The position numbers were made by a program, and so were the translations under genes. Positions 8,719 through 16,871 of a stretch of 55,531 nucleotides of DNA are shown here, in pieces. Position 1 is the first letter of the stretch; each line of letters begins with the position of its first letter. This DNA comes from Pseudanabaena sp. UWO311 (GTDB lineage: Bacteria; Cyanobacteriota; Cyanobacteriia; Pseudanabaenales; Pseudanabaenaceae). Below the pieces are notes generated by a model. The model saw only the letters and a list, made by a program, of their open reading frames with translations. It had not been told where the DNA came from and ran no database searches. The stretch lies in contig NZ_SJEE01000036.1 of assembly GCF_006937785.1 (NCBI RefSeq), positions 1 through 55,531 of the forward strand. Reading direction: 5' to 3'.

Positions 8719-10405
8719 CGAAACAATCTTACTTTTAGAAAAATATTTTGATGTGGCTTTTGCTGCGCCTGATGGCGTGAAGAAGTTGCGCGAGTTGATC
8801 TTGTCGCTGGCGATGCAGGGGAAGTTAGTTCCACAAGATCCAAGCGATCAGTCTGCTAGGGAGTTGTTGAAGGAGATTGAGGCGGAGAAAAGTAGATTGG
8901 TGAAGGATGGGAAGATCAAACCTTCTAAGCCTTTGCCTGAGATTAAGCTTGATGAGGTTCCCTATGATTTGCCGAAGAGTTGGGAGTGGGTAAGATTAGG
9001 AGAAATCGCGAATTACAATGGCAGAACAAATATTAATCCTGAACAGATAGAATCTGAAACTTGGTTGTTAGATCTTGAAGATATTGAAAAAGATACATCA
9101 AGAATTATCTACAGAGCTAAATATTCTGAACGAGAGTCAAAATCAACTAAATCAACTTTTCTAAAAGGTGATGTTCTTTATGGGAAATTGCGACCATACC
9201 TTAATAAAGTGGTGGTTGCTGATGATGATGGAATATGTACTACAGAGATTGTCCCTATTGTACTTTTCGGAAAAGTTGATCCGCATTTTCTACGGTGGGC
9301 GCTAAAAAGACCTGCATTTTTAGATTATGTAAACACTCTTATGTATGGGGTGAAAATGCCAAGACTTGGAACTGAACAAGCTGTAGAAAGTATTCATCCT
9401 CTTCCCCCGATCGCAGAACAACGCCGTATTGTTGCCAAAATTGATGAACTAATGGCACGATGTGATGATCTGGAAAAACTGCGCCAAGTCCATGCTCAAA
9501 AACAAATCACCGTCCACAATGCCGCGCTGAATCAATTGCTGACAGCCAAAGATCACAACGACTTCAAAACCTCATGGCATTTCATCACGCAACATTTCGG
9601 CGAACTTTATTCTGTTAAAGCAAATGTGACAGAACTACGCAAAGCTATACTCCAACTCGCCGTCATGGGCAAGCTAGTACCACAAGATCCTAATGACCAG
9701 CCAGCTAGTGAGTTGTTAAATGCGATCGAGGTAGAGAAAAATAGACTAGTTAAGGAAGGGAAGATAAAAGCATCTAAACCTCTACCAGAAATTAAACTGG
9801 AAGAAGTTCCCTATGATTTGCCTGCAAATTGGAAATGGGTAAGGGTTATAGATATCGTTGATGTGGGGACAGGCTCAACACCTGCTACAACCAACTCAGA
9901 ATATTACAACGGAAATATTCCTTGGTATACCAGTTCGGCAACAAATGATAGTTTTGCAAAGATCCCAGAGACATTCATAACAGAGAAAGCACTTAAAGAA
10001 ACCAACTGTAAAATCTTTCCTTCAGGAAGTCTAATTATCGCTATGTATGGACAAGGCAAAACCAGAGGTCAAATCAGCGAAATTGTATTGGCTGGAGCGA
10101 CAAATCAGGCAATAGCAGCAATGGGTTTCTATGAATCATCCAAAGAATTAAAACAATACATCAAATATTATTTCGTCAAAATATATGATGAAATCCGTTC
10201 TATAGCTGAAGGTGCTGCTCAACCAAACTTAAACGTTGGCAAAATCAAAGAAACACTGATTCCCCTTCCTCCACTTGCCGAACAACATCGCATTGTTGCC
10301 AAAATCGATCAACTCATGACCCTTTGCGACGAGCTAGAAAAGCAGATAGACATCGCTAATAGCAAAAAGACCAACCTGCTTAACTCCGTGATGACCAAGG
10401 TTTAG
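8711..10405 (+). CDS. hsdS: Type I restriction-modification specificity subunit
   Basis: Protein of 564 residues that selects the bipartite target for HsdM/HsdR. It has two target-recognition domains (about 95-235 and 375-525), each followed by a conserved helical region. The two halves are a clear internal duplication: GKLVPQDPSDQ and GKLVPQDPNDQ, each followed by a PLPEIKL(D/E)EVPYDLP stretch, precede the recognition domains, and PLPP(I/L)AEQ(R/H)RIVAKID follows each. The start ATG 8711 lies within the previous gene's end. The near-identical repeats would allow exchange or loss of a recognition domain by homologous recombination. Confidence 0.95.
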   Translation: MNNETILLLEKYFDVAFAAPDGVKKLRELILSLAMQGKLVPQDPSDQSARELLKEIEAEKSRLVKDGKIKPSKPLPEIKLDEVPYDLPKSWEWVRLGEIANYNGRTNINPEQIESETWLLDLEDIEKDTSRIIYRAKYSERESKSTKSTFLKGDVLYGKLRPYLNKVVVADDDGICTTEIVPIVLFGKVDPHFLRWALKRPAFLDYVNTLMYGVKMPRLGTEQAVESIHPLPPIAEQRRIVAKIDELMARCDDLEKLRQVHAQKQITVHNAALNQLLTAKDHNDFKTSWHFITQHFGELYSVKANVTELRKAILQLAVMGKLVPQDPNDQPASELLNAIEVEKNRLVKEGKIKASKPLPEIKLEEVPYDLPANWKWVRVIDIVDVGTGSTPATTNSEYYNGNIPWYTSSATNDSFAKIPETFITEKALKETNCKIFPSGSLIIAMYGQGKTRGQISEIVLAGATNQAIAAMGFYESSKELKQYIKYYFVKIYDEIRSIAEGAAQPNLNVGKIKETLIPLPPLAEQHRIVAKIDQLMTLCDELEKQIDIANSKKTNLLNSVMTKV

Positions 10406-10458
10406 CTCAAAACCTAAAAATTTTGCTAGACTACACAACAAAGCCTAATCATATTTTT

Positions 10459-10689
10459 ATGAAATCAATAGAACTACTAACCAAAGAACTACTATCACTG
10501 CCTAGTATTTCCAGAGCGCTTTTAGCAGAAAAACTAATTGAAAGCTTAGAATTTGATATCGATCCAGCCATTCAGTCAGCTTGGACAAATGAAGCCAAAA
10601 CTAGACGCGATGCAGTGCGCGATGGATCTGTACAGACTATTTCAGGAGATGATGCCCTAGCCCAAGTGAGAAGATTACTAGCTCAATGA
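10459..10689 (+). CDS. ParE/RelE-type antitoxin (addiction module component)
   Basis: A 76-residue protein of the putative addiction module component family (TIGR02574-like): helical N-terminus with LPSISRALLAEKLIESL and a C-terminus ending DALAQVRRLL. It would bind and neutralise the toxin encoded just downstream. I chose ATG 10459 rather than the TTG at 10423 because family members start close to this methionine. The stop overlaps the toxin ATG (ATGA at 10686-10689), the usual antitoxin-first, coupled arrangement. The pair sits 54 bp after hsdS, where it may stabilise the RM operon. Confidence 0.85.
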   Translation: MKSIELLTKELLSLPSISRALLAEKLIESLEFDIDPAIQSAWTNEAKTRRDAVRDGSVQTISGDDALAQVRRLLAQ

Positions 10690-10979
10690 AGTATGTATTT
10701 CATCCTGAAGCATTAGCAGAATATTCTGATGCAGTCGAGTATTATGCTGGTCAAAAAGTCGAAATTGCCCAAGCATTTATTAATGCAATTGAAGATACGA
10801 TTTTACGGGTTAGGGAATATCCCAACCGTTATGCCACAATTGACGAAGATATTAGGCGTTGCATGACACGAAAATTTCCCTATGCAGTGCTTTACACAAT
10901 TGAGCCAGACTTTATTCTCATATTGGCAGTAATGCACTGTAGCAGAGAAGTTGGATATTGGAAGAATAGGAAAAAGTAA
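10686..10979 (+). CDS. RelE/ParE-superfamily toxin
   Basis: A 97-residue protein with the ParE/RelE fold pattern: N-terminal MKYVFHPEALAEYSDAVEYY, central VREYPNRYATID, then the strand pair RRCMTRKFPYAVLYTI and the conserved tail HCSREVGYWKNR. ParE members poison gyrase and RelE members cleave mRNA; the sequence does not tell which. Full length for the family and intact, so likely functional with the upstream antitoxin. Confidence 0.88.
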   Translation: MKYVFHPEALAEYSDAVEYYAGQKVEIAQAFINAIEDTILRVREYPNRYATIDEDIRRCMTRKFPYAVLYTIEPDFILILAVMHCSREVGYWKNRKK

Positions 10980-11030
10980 CCCATTAATACTGCATTAAAT
11001 AAAAGTGATTTATAGGGAAATGATTTGGTT

Positions 11031-11072
11031 GCGATCGCACTGTAGATCTAGTGAAATGCGATCGCAACCAAA
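11031..11072. repeat. Direct repeat, left copy, bounded by two HIP1 sites
   Basis: A GCGATCGC octamer, about 19 bases (ACTGTAGATCTAGTGAAAT), a second GCGATCGC, then AACCAAA. The same arrangement recurs at 11755-11797 with one inserted and one or two changed bases. The two copies flank one gene exactly. Confidence 0.8.
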
Positions 11073-11708
11073 TCACAATTTACAAATAGCTTTCAGAACC
11101 TTAAGAATCAAAATAGAAGGCTCAGACTCGATCAAAGATAGAGATGGAAATAGCTGATAAACAGGTGCTTCTCCTGCACAGATACGGATAAATTGAAAAT
11201 GCAAACCATTTGTTGCTAAACCCCAAACCGAAGACTGAGAACTCAAAGACTCATGAGCATAAGTCAACAACTGCGGAATACCCGTAAAAGGTTCTATTCC
11301 TGCTCTCTTAGCCTCAACTATCAGCACCCAAAGCTTAGTTAAATTTGGAAATCCAGATTTTTTAACCGCCAAAATATCATATCTACCCGTGATACTTATA
11401 TCCGCTTCGAGAATATCAATACGCTGAATATTTTCCTCTAAAAGTAATTCGATTTCTTGATTATAGTAACCTGCTAAATTCATCAAAGGCGCAAGCGCAA
11501 GAAACTTAATTTGTCCTTCAGAAACTCTACCTGACAAGAGATATCGACGGAAATTAGTGCAAATCTCAGTTAATTCTGTTTGCTCAAGATCTGACACAGA
11601 TTGCAGATCGAGATAGTCAGAAAAAACACCCATGCTTCCAGATTCGTGAAAGCCTAATAGGCGCTCAACATCCTCAAAATTCAAATTTTTTGAGTCAAGT
11701 GCAACCAT
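11073..11708 (-). CDS. PD-(D/E)XK nuclease-like protein, HsdR N-terminus-like
   Basis: A 211-residue protein of a family found in cyanobacteria and usually annotated as restriction endonuclease subunit R. Secondary structure and motifs fit a small nuclease fold: Asp111 in GRYDILAV, then Glu132-Ala-Lys134 in VLIVEAKRAG, then GIPQLLTYAH, which resembles the Q-helix after the catalytic lysine in HsdR N-terminal domains. There is no helicase part, so it is a stand-alone domain. It reads opposite to the RM operon and lies between two 42-43-bp direct repeats; its stop directly abuts the left repeat. Function unknown; a stand-alone restriction or defence nuclease is a guess. Confidence 0.7.
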   Translation of the reverse strand: MVALDSKNLNFEDVERLLGFHESGSMGVFSDYLDLQSVSDLEQTELTEICTNFRRYLLSGRVSEGQIKFLALAPLMNLAGYYNQEIELLLEENIQRIDILEADISITGRYDILAVKKSGFPNLTKLWVLIVEAKRAGIEPFTGIPQLLTYAHESLSSQSSVWGLATNGLHFQFIRICAGEAPVYQLFPSLSLIESEPSILILKVLKAICKL

Positions 11709-11754
11709 CTTGACCTCTGGTTTGATCGGCAGTCTTTATTGATCTTAACATTTC

Positions 11755-11797
11755 GCGATCGCACTGTGAGATTTAGTGAAATGCGATCGCAACCAAA
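11755..11797. repeat. Direct repeat, right copy, bounded by two HIP1 sites
   Basis: GCGATCGC, ACTGTGAGATTTAGTGAAAT, GCGATCGC, AACCAAA. It matches the copy at 11031-11072 and lies just upstream of the nuclease-like gene's start. Confidence 0.8.
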
Positions 11798-11815
11798 CCT
11801 CAAATCTATAATTAA

Positions 11816-11981
11816 CTGATGTTACGTGGAACACAGATAATGAATCTCTTACTGCAAGCATAGCAGGGCAACCACGGGGGGATTGCCCCTACCCCAAAAT
11901 TTAAGGGTTATCGTAGGGGCTGTGCCCCCGTGCCAGCCCTAGACCTATGCTATGGCAGGAATTCCTTCCACGTAACATCAG
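11816..11981. mobile_element. MITE, 166 bp, perfect 16-bp TIRs and 7-bp target duplication
   Basis: The ends are CTGATGTTACGTGGAA (11816-11831) and its exact complement (11966-11981). The flanking heptamer TAATTAA occurs at 11809-11815 and 11982-11988, as expected for a target duplication. There is no open frame inside; the interior contains a second palindrome of the cyanobacterial GTAGGGGC...GCCCC type. The right target copy contains the moxR stop codon (TTA at 11985-11987 on this strand), so insertion occurred right at the end of that gene and left it intact. Confidence 0.92.
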
Positions 11982-11984
11982 TAA

Positions 11985-12923
11985 TTAAGGAACAGGCACA
12001 ACATCTAGTAAGCGCTGAATGATCTTCTTAGGCGATCGCCTTCCTGCCGCCATAATGCGATGTCCTAAAACATAGGGAGCTAGGAACTTCACATCATCAG
12101 GTAAAACATAATCAGACTTGCGATTAGGATCAAGCATTTGTTGAATAAAGGCATAGCTTTGAACTGATCGCAATAAAGCGCTTGTACCTCTAGGACTCAC
12201 GCCAAGGGTGATTTCTTCATCGTTACGAGTCGCACGGACAATATTCACAATGTATTCGCTAGTCGCATCACTAACAGGGACTTGAGTACAGAGTTGCCGA
12301 ATCTCTAGTACTTCTTCAGGGGTGATACATGCTTCTAATTGAGCCGAACCAATTTTCCCAACTTGCATCCGCTTCAGCATTTCTAGCTCTTCCGCTTCAC
12401 TGGGATAGCCAATACTAAAAGACAAGGCAAAGCGATCGAGTTGCGCCTCTGGCAAGGGGAATGTCCCTTGATATTCAATGGGGTTTTGAGTGGCGATCGC
12501 AAAAAATGGTGAGGGAACTTTCCGAGATATCCCATCAACGGTGACTTGACTCTCTTCCATTACCTCTAGCAATGCAGACTGAGTTCGTGGAGTCGCCCGA
12601 TTGATTTCATCAGCAAGCAACACATTTGCAAATACTGGCCCTGGCAAAAACTGAAATTCACCTTTTTGGGGATTCCAAATATTTGTCCCCGTAATGTCGG
12701 TGGGCAATAGATCGGGAGTACATTGCACCCGCTGAAATTTTCCAGATATAGAAGCAGCAAGTGATTTGGCGAGTAAAGTCTTGCCCACCCCAGGCACATC
12801 TTCTAATAAGGCATGACCGCCCGAAAATAATGCTACTAAGACCAGTTGAATGGCTTCATCTTTGCCAACGATTGCCTTCGCCAGATTGTCAACTAATTGT
12901 TGTACTTTGAGTTGCTTTTCCAT
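11985..12923 (-). CDS. MoxR-family AAA+ ATPase
   Basis: A 312-residue ATPase from ATG 12923 (a start at 12959 would add 12 residues without family support). Walker A GVGKT is at 45-49 after the MoxR-typical EDVPGVGKT, and Walker B LLADEIN with Asp105-Glu106; ATQNPIEYQGTFPLPEAQLDRF is the family's sensor 1 region and SPRGTSALL the sensor 2 arginine region. MoxR proteins are chaperone-like ATPases that work with von Willebrand factor A or DUF58 proteins. None is encoded next to it here. It reads divergently from the DUF3084 gene across a 230-bp spacer containing a hairpin. Confidence 0.9.
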   Translation of the reverse strand: MEKQLKVQQLVDNLAKAIVGKDEAIQLVLVALFSGGHALLEDVPGVGKTLLAKSLAASISGKFQRVQCTPDLLPTDITGTNIWNPQKGEFQFLPGPVFANVLLADEINRATPRTQSALLEVMEESQVTVDGISRKVPSPFFAIATQNPIEYQGTFPLPEAQLDRFALSFSIGYPSEAEELEMLKRMQVGKIGSAQLEACITPEEVLEIRQLCTQVPVSDATSEYIVNIVRATRNDEEITLGVSPRGTSALLRSVQSYAFIQQMLDPNRKSDYVLPDDVKFLAPYVLGHRIMAAGRRSPKKIIQRLLDVVPVP

Positions 12924-13031
12924 GTTCCCCATCAAGCTTGTGAAGATCGAATTTTGCAATACTTGTCATACTAGCCTATTGCGGCTCGCTTGCCCATGAA
13001 AGCAGCAGAGGCAACAGTAATTCTCAATTTT

Positions 13032-13064
13032 GGGTTGTGCTGCGCCTTCAGCGCAGCACAACCC
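13032..13064. repeat. Perfect hairpin in the moxR/DUF3084 divergent spacer
   Basis: Stem GGGTTGTGCTGCGC(C) around TTC, preceded by CAGTAATTCTCAATTTT, a 5' flank resembling the CAGCAATTCTCATTAT flanks of hairpins at 25604 and 31059. A second short palindrome (GTAGAGACAATT...AATTGCCTCTAC) follows at about 13071-13098. Confidence 0.65.
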
Positions 13065-13153
13065 ATTATAGTAGAGACAATTCATGAATTGCCTCTACTG
13101 CTTTCATGAGCGTGGATCTGCTAAAATCAACAGCGTGAGGACTTAGGAGTTAC

Positions 13154-14518
13154 ATGGCTGGATATACGCTGATTTTAGCGATTTTGATCTTAGGAGGCAT
13201 GATCGCAACTTTAGGCGATCGCATCGGCACTAAGGTTGGAAAAGCGCGGCTTAGCATATTCAAATTGAGACCGCGTGACACCGCCACAGTCGTGACGATC
13301 GCTACAGGCGGAATGATCTCTGCATCCACCTTAGGGATTTTATTATTGCTAAGTAGTCAGCTAAGGGATGGATTATTTCGTCTTGAGAGTATTCGCTCAG
13401 AGTTATCTAGTAGCCAAGAACAAAAGCAAAAAATTGAAACAGAGCTAAATGCTGCAAAAACCGAACAGGAAAAAGCGCAACAACGTTTAGGTGAAATTAA
13501 TAAGTCGTTAGTCCAAGCTGTGCGTAAACAGTCAGAAACTCAGGCTTTATTACAATCAGTCGAGAGCAAATTTGCCCAAGCTGACGAACAACTCCAAAAA
13601 GCCTCGCAGCAGGAAGCAGATCTCCGCGATCGCATTAAGAGTTTGAGTGCAGAGCAAGAAAGTCTTCAAGCTGAAAGTAATCAGCTTCGCGGTGAAAAAG
13701 AGCGGATTTCTACTGAGTTAGCAAGTATTTCCCGCGATCGCGAAACCCTCAAACAAAGGGTTGATGAGTCAGAGCAACGCTTAGTAGAAATTGAAAAACA
13801 ACGGGTAGCTCTTGGCTCAGAAGTAGCCTCCCTAGAATCTGCCCGTGAGCAATTGCTGATCAGTCTTGAAGCTCTACGCAAAGGTAACGTCGCTATTTTC
13901 GCCGACCAAATTTTATCGATTGGGGTTGTGCGTCCAAATTTGAGCCAAGCTGAGTTACGCCAAGCCAGTACCCAGCTCCTACAGCAAGCCGAGCGAAATG
14001 CCCGTGAACTTCTGGATTTTCTTCCTGATCAAGCGCCTAAAGAACCAGTTATTAAGATTACAGATGCACAGATCGAAGGACTACTGAATCGGATCAAGGA
14101 TGGAAAAAGCTACGTGATCCGTATTCTTTCTGCTGGTAATTTTCTAAAACGCGAAACCAGAGTTGCGATCGCGGCTGATGTCACCCTAAACCGGCAAATA
14201 TTTGCCGCAGGTGCTGAAATCGCCTCCTTACAATTTACTCCAGATCTATCCGCGCAGGCTCTTGCATCGAGGGTTGAGCAACTATTTTTGTTAGTCAGTT
14301 TTCGCGCTCGTCGTGAGGGAGTCCTAGCTAACCCACTTACAGGCAAAGTCGGCAATTTCCCCCCTGACGCTTTGACTGAGTTGTTTAAAGTAGTTAGCGA
14401 ACTTAAGTCTCCCTACGAAATTAAGGCTGTAGCTAAGGAAGCCATTTTTCCTGCTAGTTCTCTGATTCTAGAGCTAGTAATTCGACAAAATGGCATTGAA
14501 ATTGGGCGATTTAGTTAG
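13154..14518 (+). CDS. DUF3084 domain membrane-anchored coiled-coil protein
   Basis: A 454-residue protein of the cyanobacterial DUF3084 family. An N-terminal membrane segment (about 3-20) and a second one (about 48-68, GGMISASTLGILLLLSS) are followed by a long coiled coil (about 70-240) rich in Glu, Gln, Lys and Ser, and then a folded C-terminal domain ending FPASSLILELVIRQNG. The role is unknown; an envelope or division-related scaffold is possible from the topology alone. The MFS gene follows after 21 bp on the same strand, so they may be cotranscribed. Confidence 0.85.
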   Translation: MAGYTLILAILILGGMIATLGDRIGTKVGKARLSIFKLRPRDTATVVTIATGGMISASTLGILLLLSSQLRDGLFRLESIRSELSSSQEQKQKIETELNAAKTEQEKAQQRLGEINKSLVQAVRKQSETQALLQSVESKFAQADEQLQKASQQEADLRDRIKSLSAEQESLQAESNQLRGEKERISTELASISRDRETLKQRVDESEQRLVEIEKQRVALGSEVASLESAREQLLISLEALRKGNVAIFADQILSIGVVRPNLSQAELRQASTQLLQQAERNARELLDFLPDQAPKEPVIKITDAQIEGLLNRIKDGKSYVIRILSAGNFLKRETRVAIAADVTLNRQIFAAGAEIASLQFTPDLSAQALASRVEQLFLLVSFRARREGVLANPLTGKVGNFPPDALTELFKVVSELKSPYEIKAVAKEAIFPASSLILELVIRQNGIEIGRFS

Positions 14519-14539
14519 CAATTTGCGATGTATTAGATT

Positions 14540-15931
14540 ATGACAAGCTTTACTTTCTTTCAAAGTCTACGAAATACTGCTTTTGCAAGACTCTATGCTG
14601 CTCAAACAATCAGTTTATTTGGTGATGCCTTAACGTGGTTAGGGTTAGCTTTGCTAGCTTTTGAGTTGGCAGGGAAAGATAGTGGAGTCGTCCTTTCGGT
14701 AGCCCTGACATTAAGAGTGACGGCTTTTGTGATCTTGTCTCCATTAGCAGGGGCGATCGCCGATCGCCTAGATCGCAAGAATATTCTGATCATTACCCAT
14801 ATAGCCCGTATGGCGATTGTGGGAACACTACCATTCATAAATACAATTTGGCAGATTTATGTCTTAGTTTTTACGCTAAATGTATTCAATGCTTTTTTTA
14901 CACCCACCTATCAAGCCACGATTCCTTTAGTCACTGGTAAAAAAGACTATGTACAGGCGATCGCGCTTTCGGCTGCTACCTATCAGTTATTAGGTGTGCT
15001 AGGACCTGGTATCGCAGGAAGTATCTCGAATTGGTTCGGAGCAAGACAGATATTTTTTTTAGATGCAATTTCATTTTTGATCGCAGCAATTTTGGTTTTC
15101 ACAATTCCCAGACAGCTTAAAGTACATCAAAATGAAAATGTAGAGGTAAATATAGGCATTGTTCGTAAAATTTTAAACGATATTAAAGAGGGGACTACCC
15201 GCCTGTTTGAAGACCAATTTATTCGGTATGCACTGCTATTGCAACTTGTAGCCTCGATCGCTGGCGCACAGATTTTAGTTAATACAGTTAGCTATGTACA
15301 GGGAAATTTAAAACTGGGAAACTTGGAATATGGTTGGGTGATGTCTGCTTTTGGGATTGGCGCAACTATCGCAGCCTTGATGGTCGGCGCTATTAGCAAA
15401 AAATGGGAATACACGACTTTAATGTCTTTAGGTGCAGCCTTGATTACGGCGGCAATCCTTCCTGCTAATTATGTGAGCTTGGCTCCTTTGATGTTGCTTT
15501 GGGCGATCGCAGGGATAGGACAAGTTCTGGTAAACCTCCCGACGCAGACTTTAATTGCCGATCGCATTCCTAGCAACTTACAAGGTCGAGTCTATGGCGC
15601 ACATTTTGCGTGGAGTCATCTATGGTGGGCGATCGCCTACCCAATCGCAGGTTGGTTAGGCAGTCACACTTACAACCAATCTTTCTTGTATGGAAGCCTA
15701 ATTGGACTTGTGCTGTTTGTTGGAGTGCAATTACTATTAGCTCCAAAAACTCATGAACATAAGCATGAATATTTATTGCACGAGCATGAGCATTACCATG
15801 ATCAGCATCATCAGCATGAACATTCCGAAGGAATAATCGTAAACGAGCCACATATTCATGCTCATAAACATTTACCAATGCGTCATCGCCATGCTTACTA
15901 TGCCGACATTCATCATTTACACGGCTATTAG
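14540..15931 (+). CDS. MFS exporter with histidine-rich C-terminal tail (NrsD-like)
   Basis: A 463-residue major facilitator of the EntS/MFS_3 type: about 12 hydrophobic segments across 1-405, with the loop ADRLDRKNI after TM2-3 (the A motif region). The last 60 residues are extraordinary: about 20 histidines with Asp/Glu, starting KTHEHKHEYLLHEHEHYHDQ. Histidine tails of this kind bind Ni, Co or Zn; the cyanobacterial nickel exporter NrsD is an MFS protein with such a tail. With an RND pump and an RppA/RppB-like pair nearby, a metal efflux role is likely; nickel specifically is inference. Confidence 0.82.
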   Translation: MTSFTFFQSLRNTAFARLYAAQTISLFGDALTWLGLALLAFELAGKDSGVVLSVALTLRVTAFVILSPLAGAIADRLDRKNILIITHIARMAIVGTLPFINTIWQIYVLVFTLNVFNAFFTPTYQATIPLVTGKKDYVQAIALSAATYQLLGVLGPGIAGSISNWFGARQIFFLDAISFLIAAILVFTIPRQLKVHQNENVEVNIGIVRKILNDIKEGTTRLFEDQFIRYALLLQLVASIAGAQILVNTVSYVQGNLKLGNLEYGWVMSAFGIGATIAALMVGAISKKWEYTTLMSLGAALITAAILPANYVSLAPLMLLWAIAGIGQVLVNLPTQTLIADRIPSNLQGRVYGAHFAWSHLWWAIAYPIAGWLGSHTYNQSFLYGSLIGLVLFVGVQLLLAPKTHEHKHEYLLHEHEHYHDQHHQHEHSEGIIVNEPHIHAHKHLPMRHRHAYYADIHHLHGY

Positions 15932-15945
15932 GAAACATCAAACTT

Positions 15946-15988
15946 CAAATAAATGAAGTCACCACCAAGTGGTGACTTCATTTATTTG
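15946..15988. terminator. Bidirectional terminator between MFS and endolysin genes
   Basis: Perfect 18-bp stem CAAATAAATGAAGTCACC around ACCAAGT. It lies between two convergent genes, so it can serve both. Confidence 0.75.
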
Positions 15989-15992
15989 AGGT

Positions 15993-16709
15993 TTATTGAA
16001 TTGCGAGTTTTTTGCTTGTAGAGGCAAGTTCTTCAGCTAGAAATTGACGATAAAGCTTGGGTAAAAAAGGTGTTACCAAATTATCCTCAATCCCACCGCC
16101 CAGACTAGTCCAAACACCAGACAACTCGCTCAAAGCATCTTCAACCCGATTTTGTTTCAGCAAAGTTAAAATGTCAGCATTCCATTGATGATGATCTTTT
16201 AGCCAGCGATAGACCACAATATCTTGGTACTCAGGCTCAAAGCTATAGACTATGCCATCAGAAGTTTCATAGGGGTTTGGATGATATTTGGAAGCTTTTT
16301 CGAGCCAAGTAGAGGTTAGAAATTGATATCGCCCTGATGCTGTCGAACATTTCCCTTTATTCACTTGAGTTTTGATCGGAATACATTGATCAGGATGTTG
16401 ACTCAAATCATGGACATGATCGCCACCGTATAAAAGTGCATAGGTGTTTTTACCACTGGACTCGCTTGCAGAAATAGTTCTCATCAAAGCGCGAATATGG
16501 GGATCACCAGTAGGCATGACCAGTGGCGGTATATCTTCGGAAACTTGCAGATATTTGGTGTTTCTGAGGATATTCTGGGCATTTTGAATGAACCAGGCTA
16601 AGGCAACTAGGCTCAGAATTGAGGCAATATCCCAAATCTTTTGCTTTTTGCTGTATGCCTTATTTTCGCTATTTTGATTATTTTTTTGTTTAGAACGATA
16701 GAAGAACAT
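15993..16709 (-). CDS. Membrane-anchored lambda-type endolysin (GH104-like)
   Basis: A 238-residue protein with a basic N-terminus and one membrane segment (about 26-45), then a domain similar to phage lambda R endolysin: TISASESSG with the likely catalytic Glu83, ALLYGGDHVHDLSQHPD, and STASGRYQFLTSTW. Lambda R is a lytic transglycosylase that opens peptidoglycan. Family members usually come from phages; here a membrane anchor replaces holin-dependent release, and there are no phage neighbours. It might open the wall for insertion of an envelope-spanning complex such as the adjacent RND pump, which is speculative. The extra loop with two cysteines (CIPIKTQVNKGKC) is not in lambda R. Confidence 0.78.
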   Translation of the reverse strand: MFFYRSKQKNNQNSENKAYSKKQKIWDIASILSLVALAWFIQNAQNILRNTKYLQVSEDIPPLVMPTGDPHIRALMRTISASESSGKNTYALLYGGDHVHDLSQHPDQCIPIKTQVNKGKCSTASGRYQFLTSTWLEKASKYHPNPYETSDGIVYSFEPEYQDIVVYRWLKDHHQWNADILTLLKQNRVEDALSELSGVWTSLGGGIEDNLVTPFLPKLYRQFLAEELASTSKKLAIQ

Positions 16710-16756
16710 AGAGATAATCTTTAAATAACCTGTCTGCGTTTCAAGGTATAGATCCC

Positions 16757-16799
16757 CTTAAAAAGGGAGGAGAATTTTCTTCTTCCCCCTTTTTAAGGT
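16757..16799. repeat. C/T-rich inverted repeat
   Basis: CCTTAAAAAGGGAGGAGAA and TTCTTCCCCCTTTTTAAGG form an imperfect hairpin downstream of the RND gene and upstream of the endolysin gene. It may terminate the RND transcript. Confidence 0.5.
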
Positions 16800-16871
16800 G
16801 GATTGAGTGGGCTCTTTAGTAACTCATGGTATGACGGATAACTTGTGTGTGAGGGTTCCACCTCATACAGG

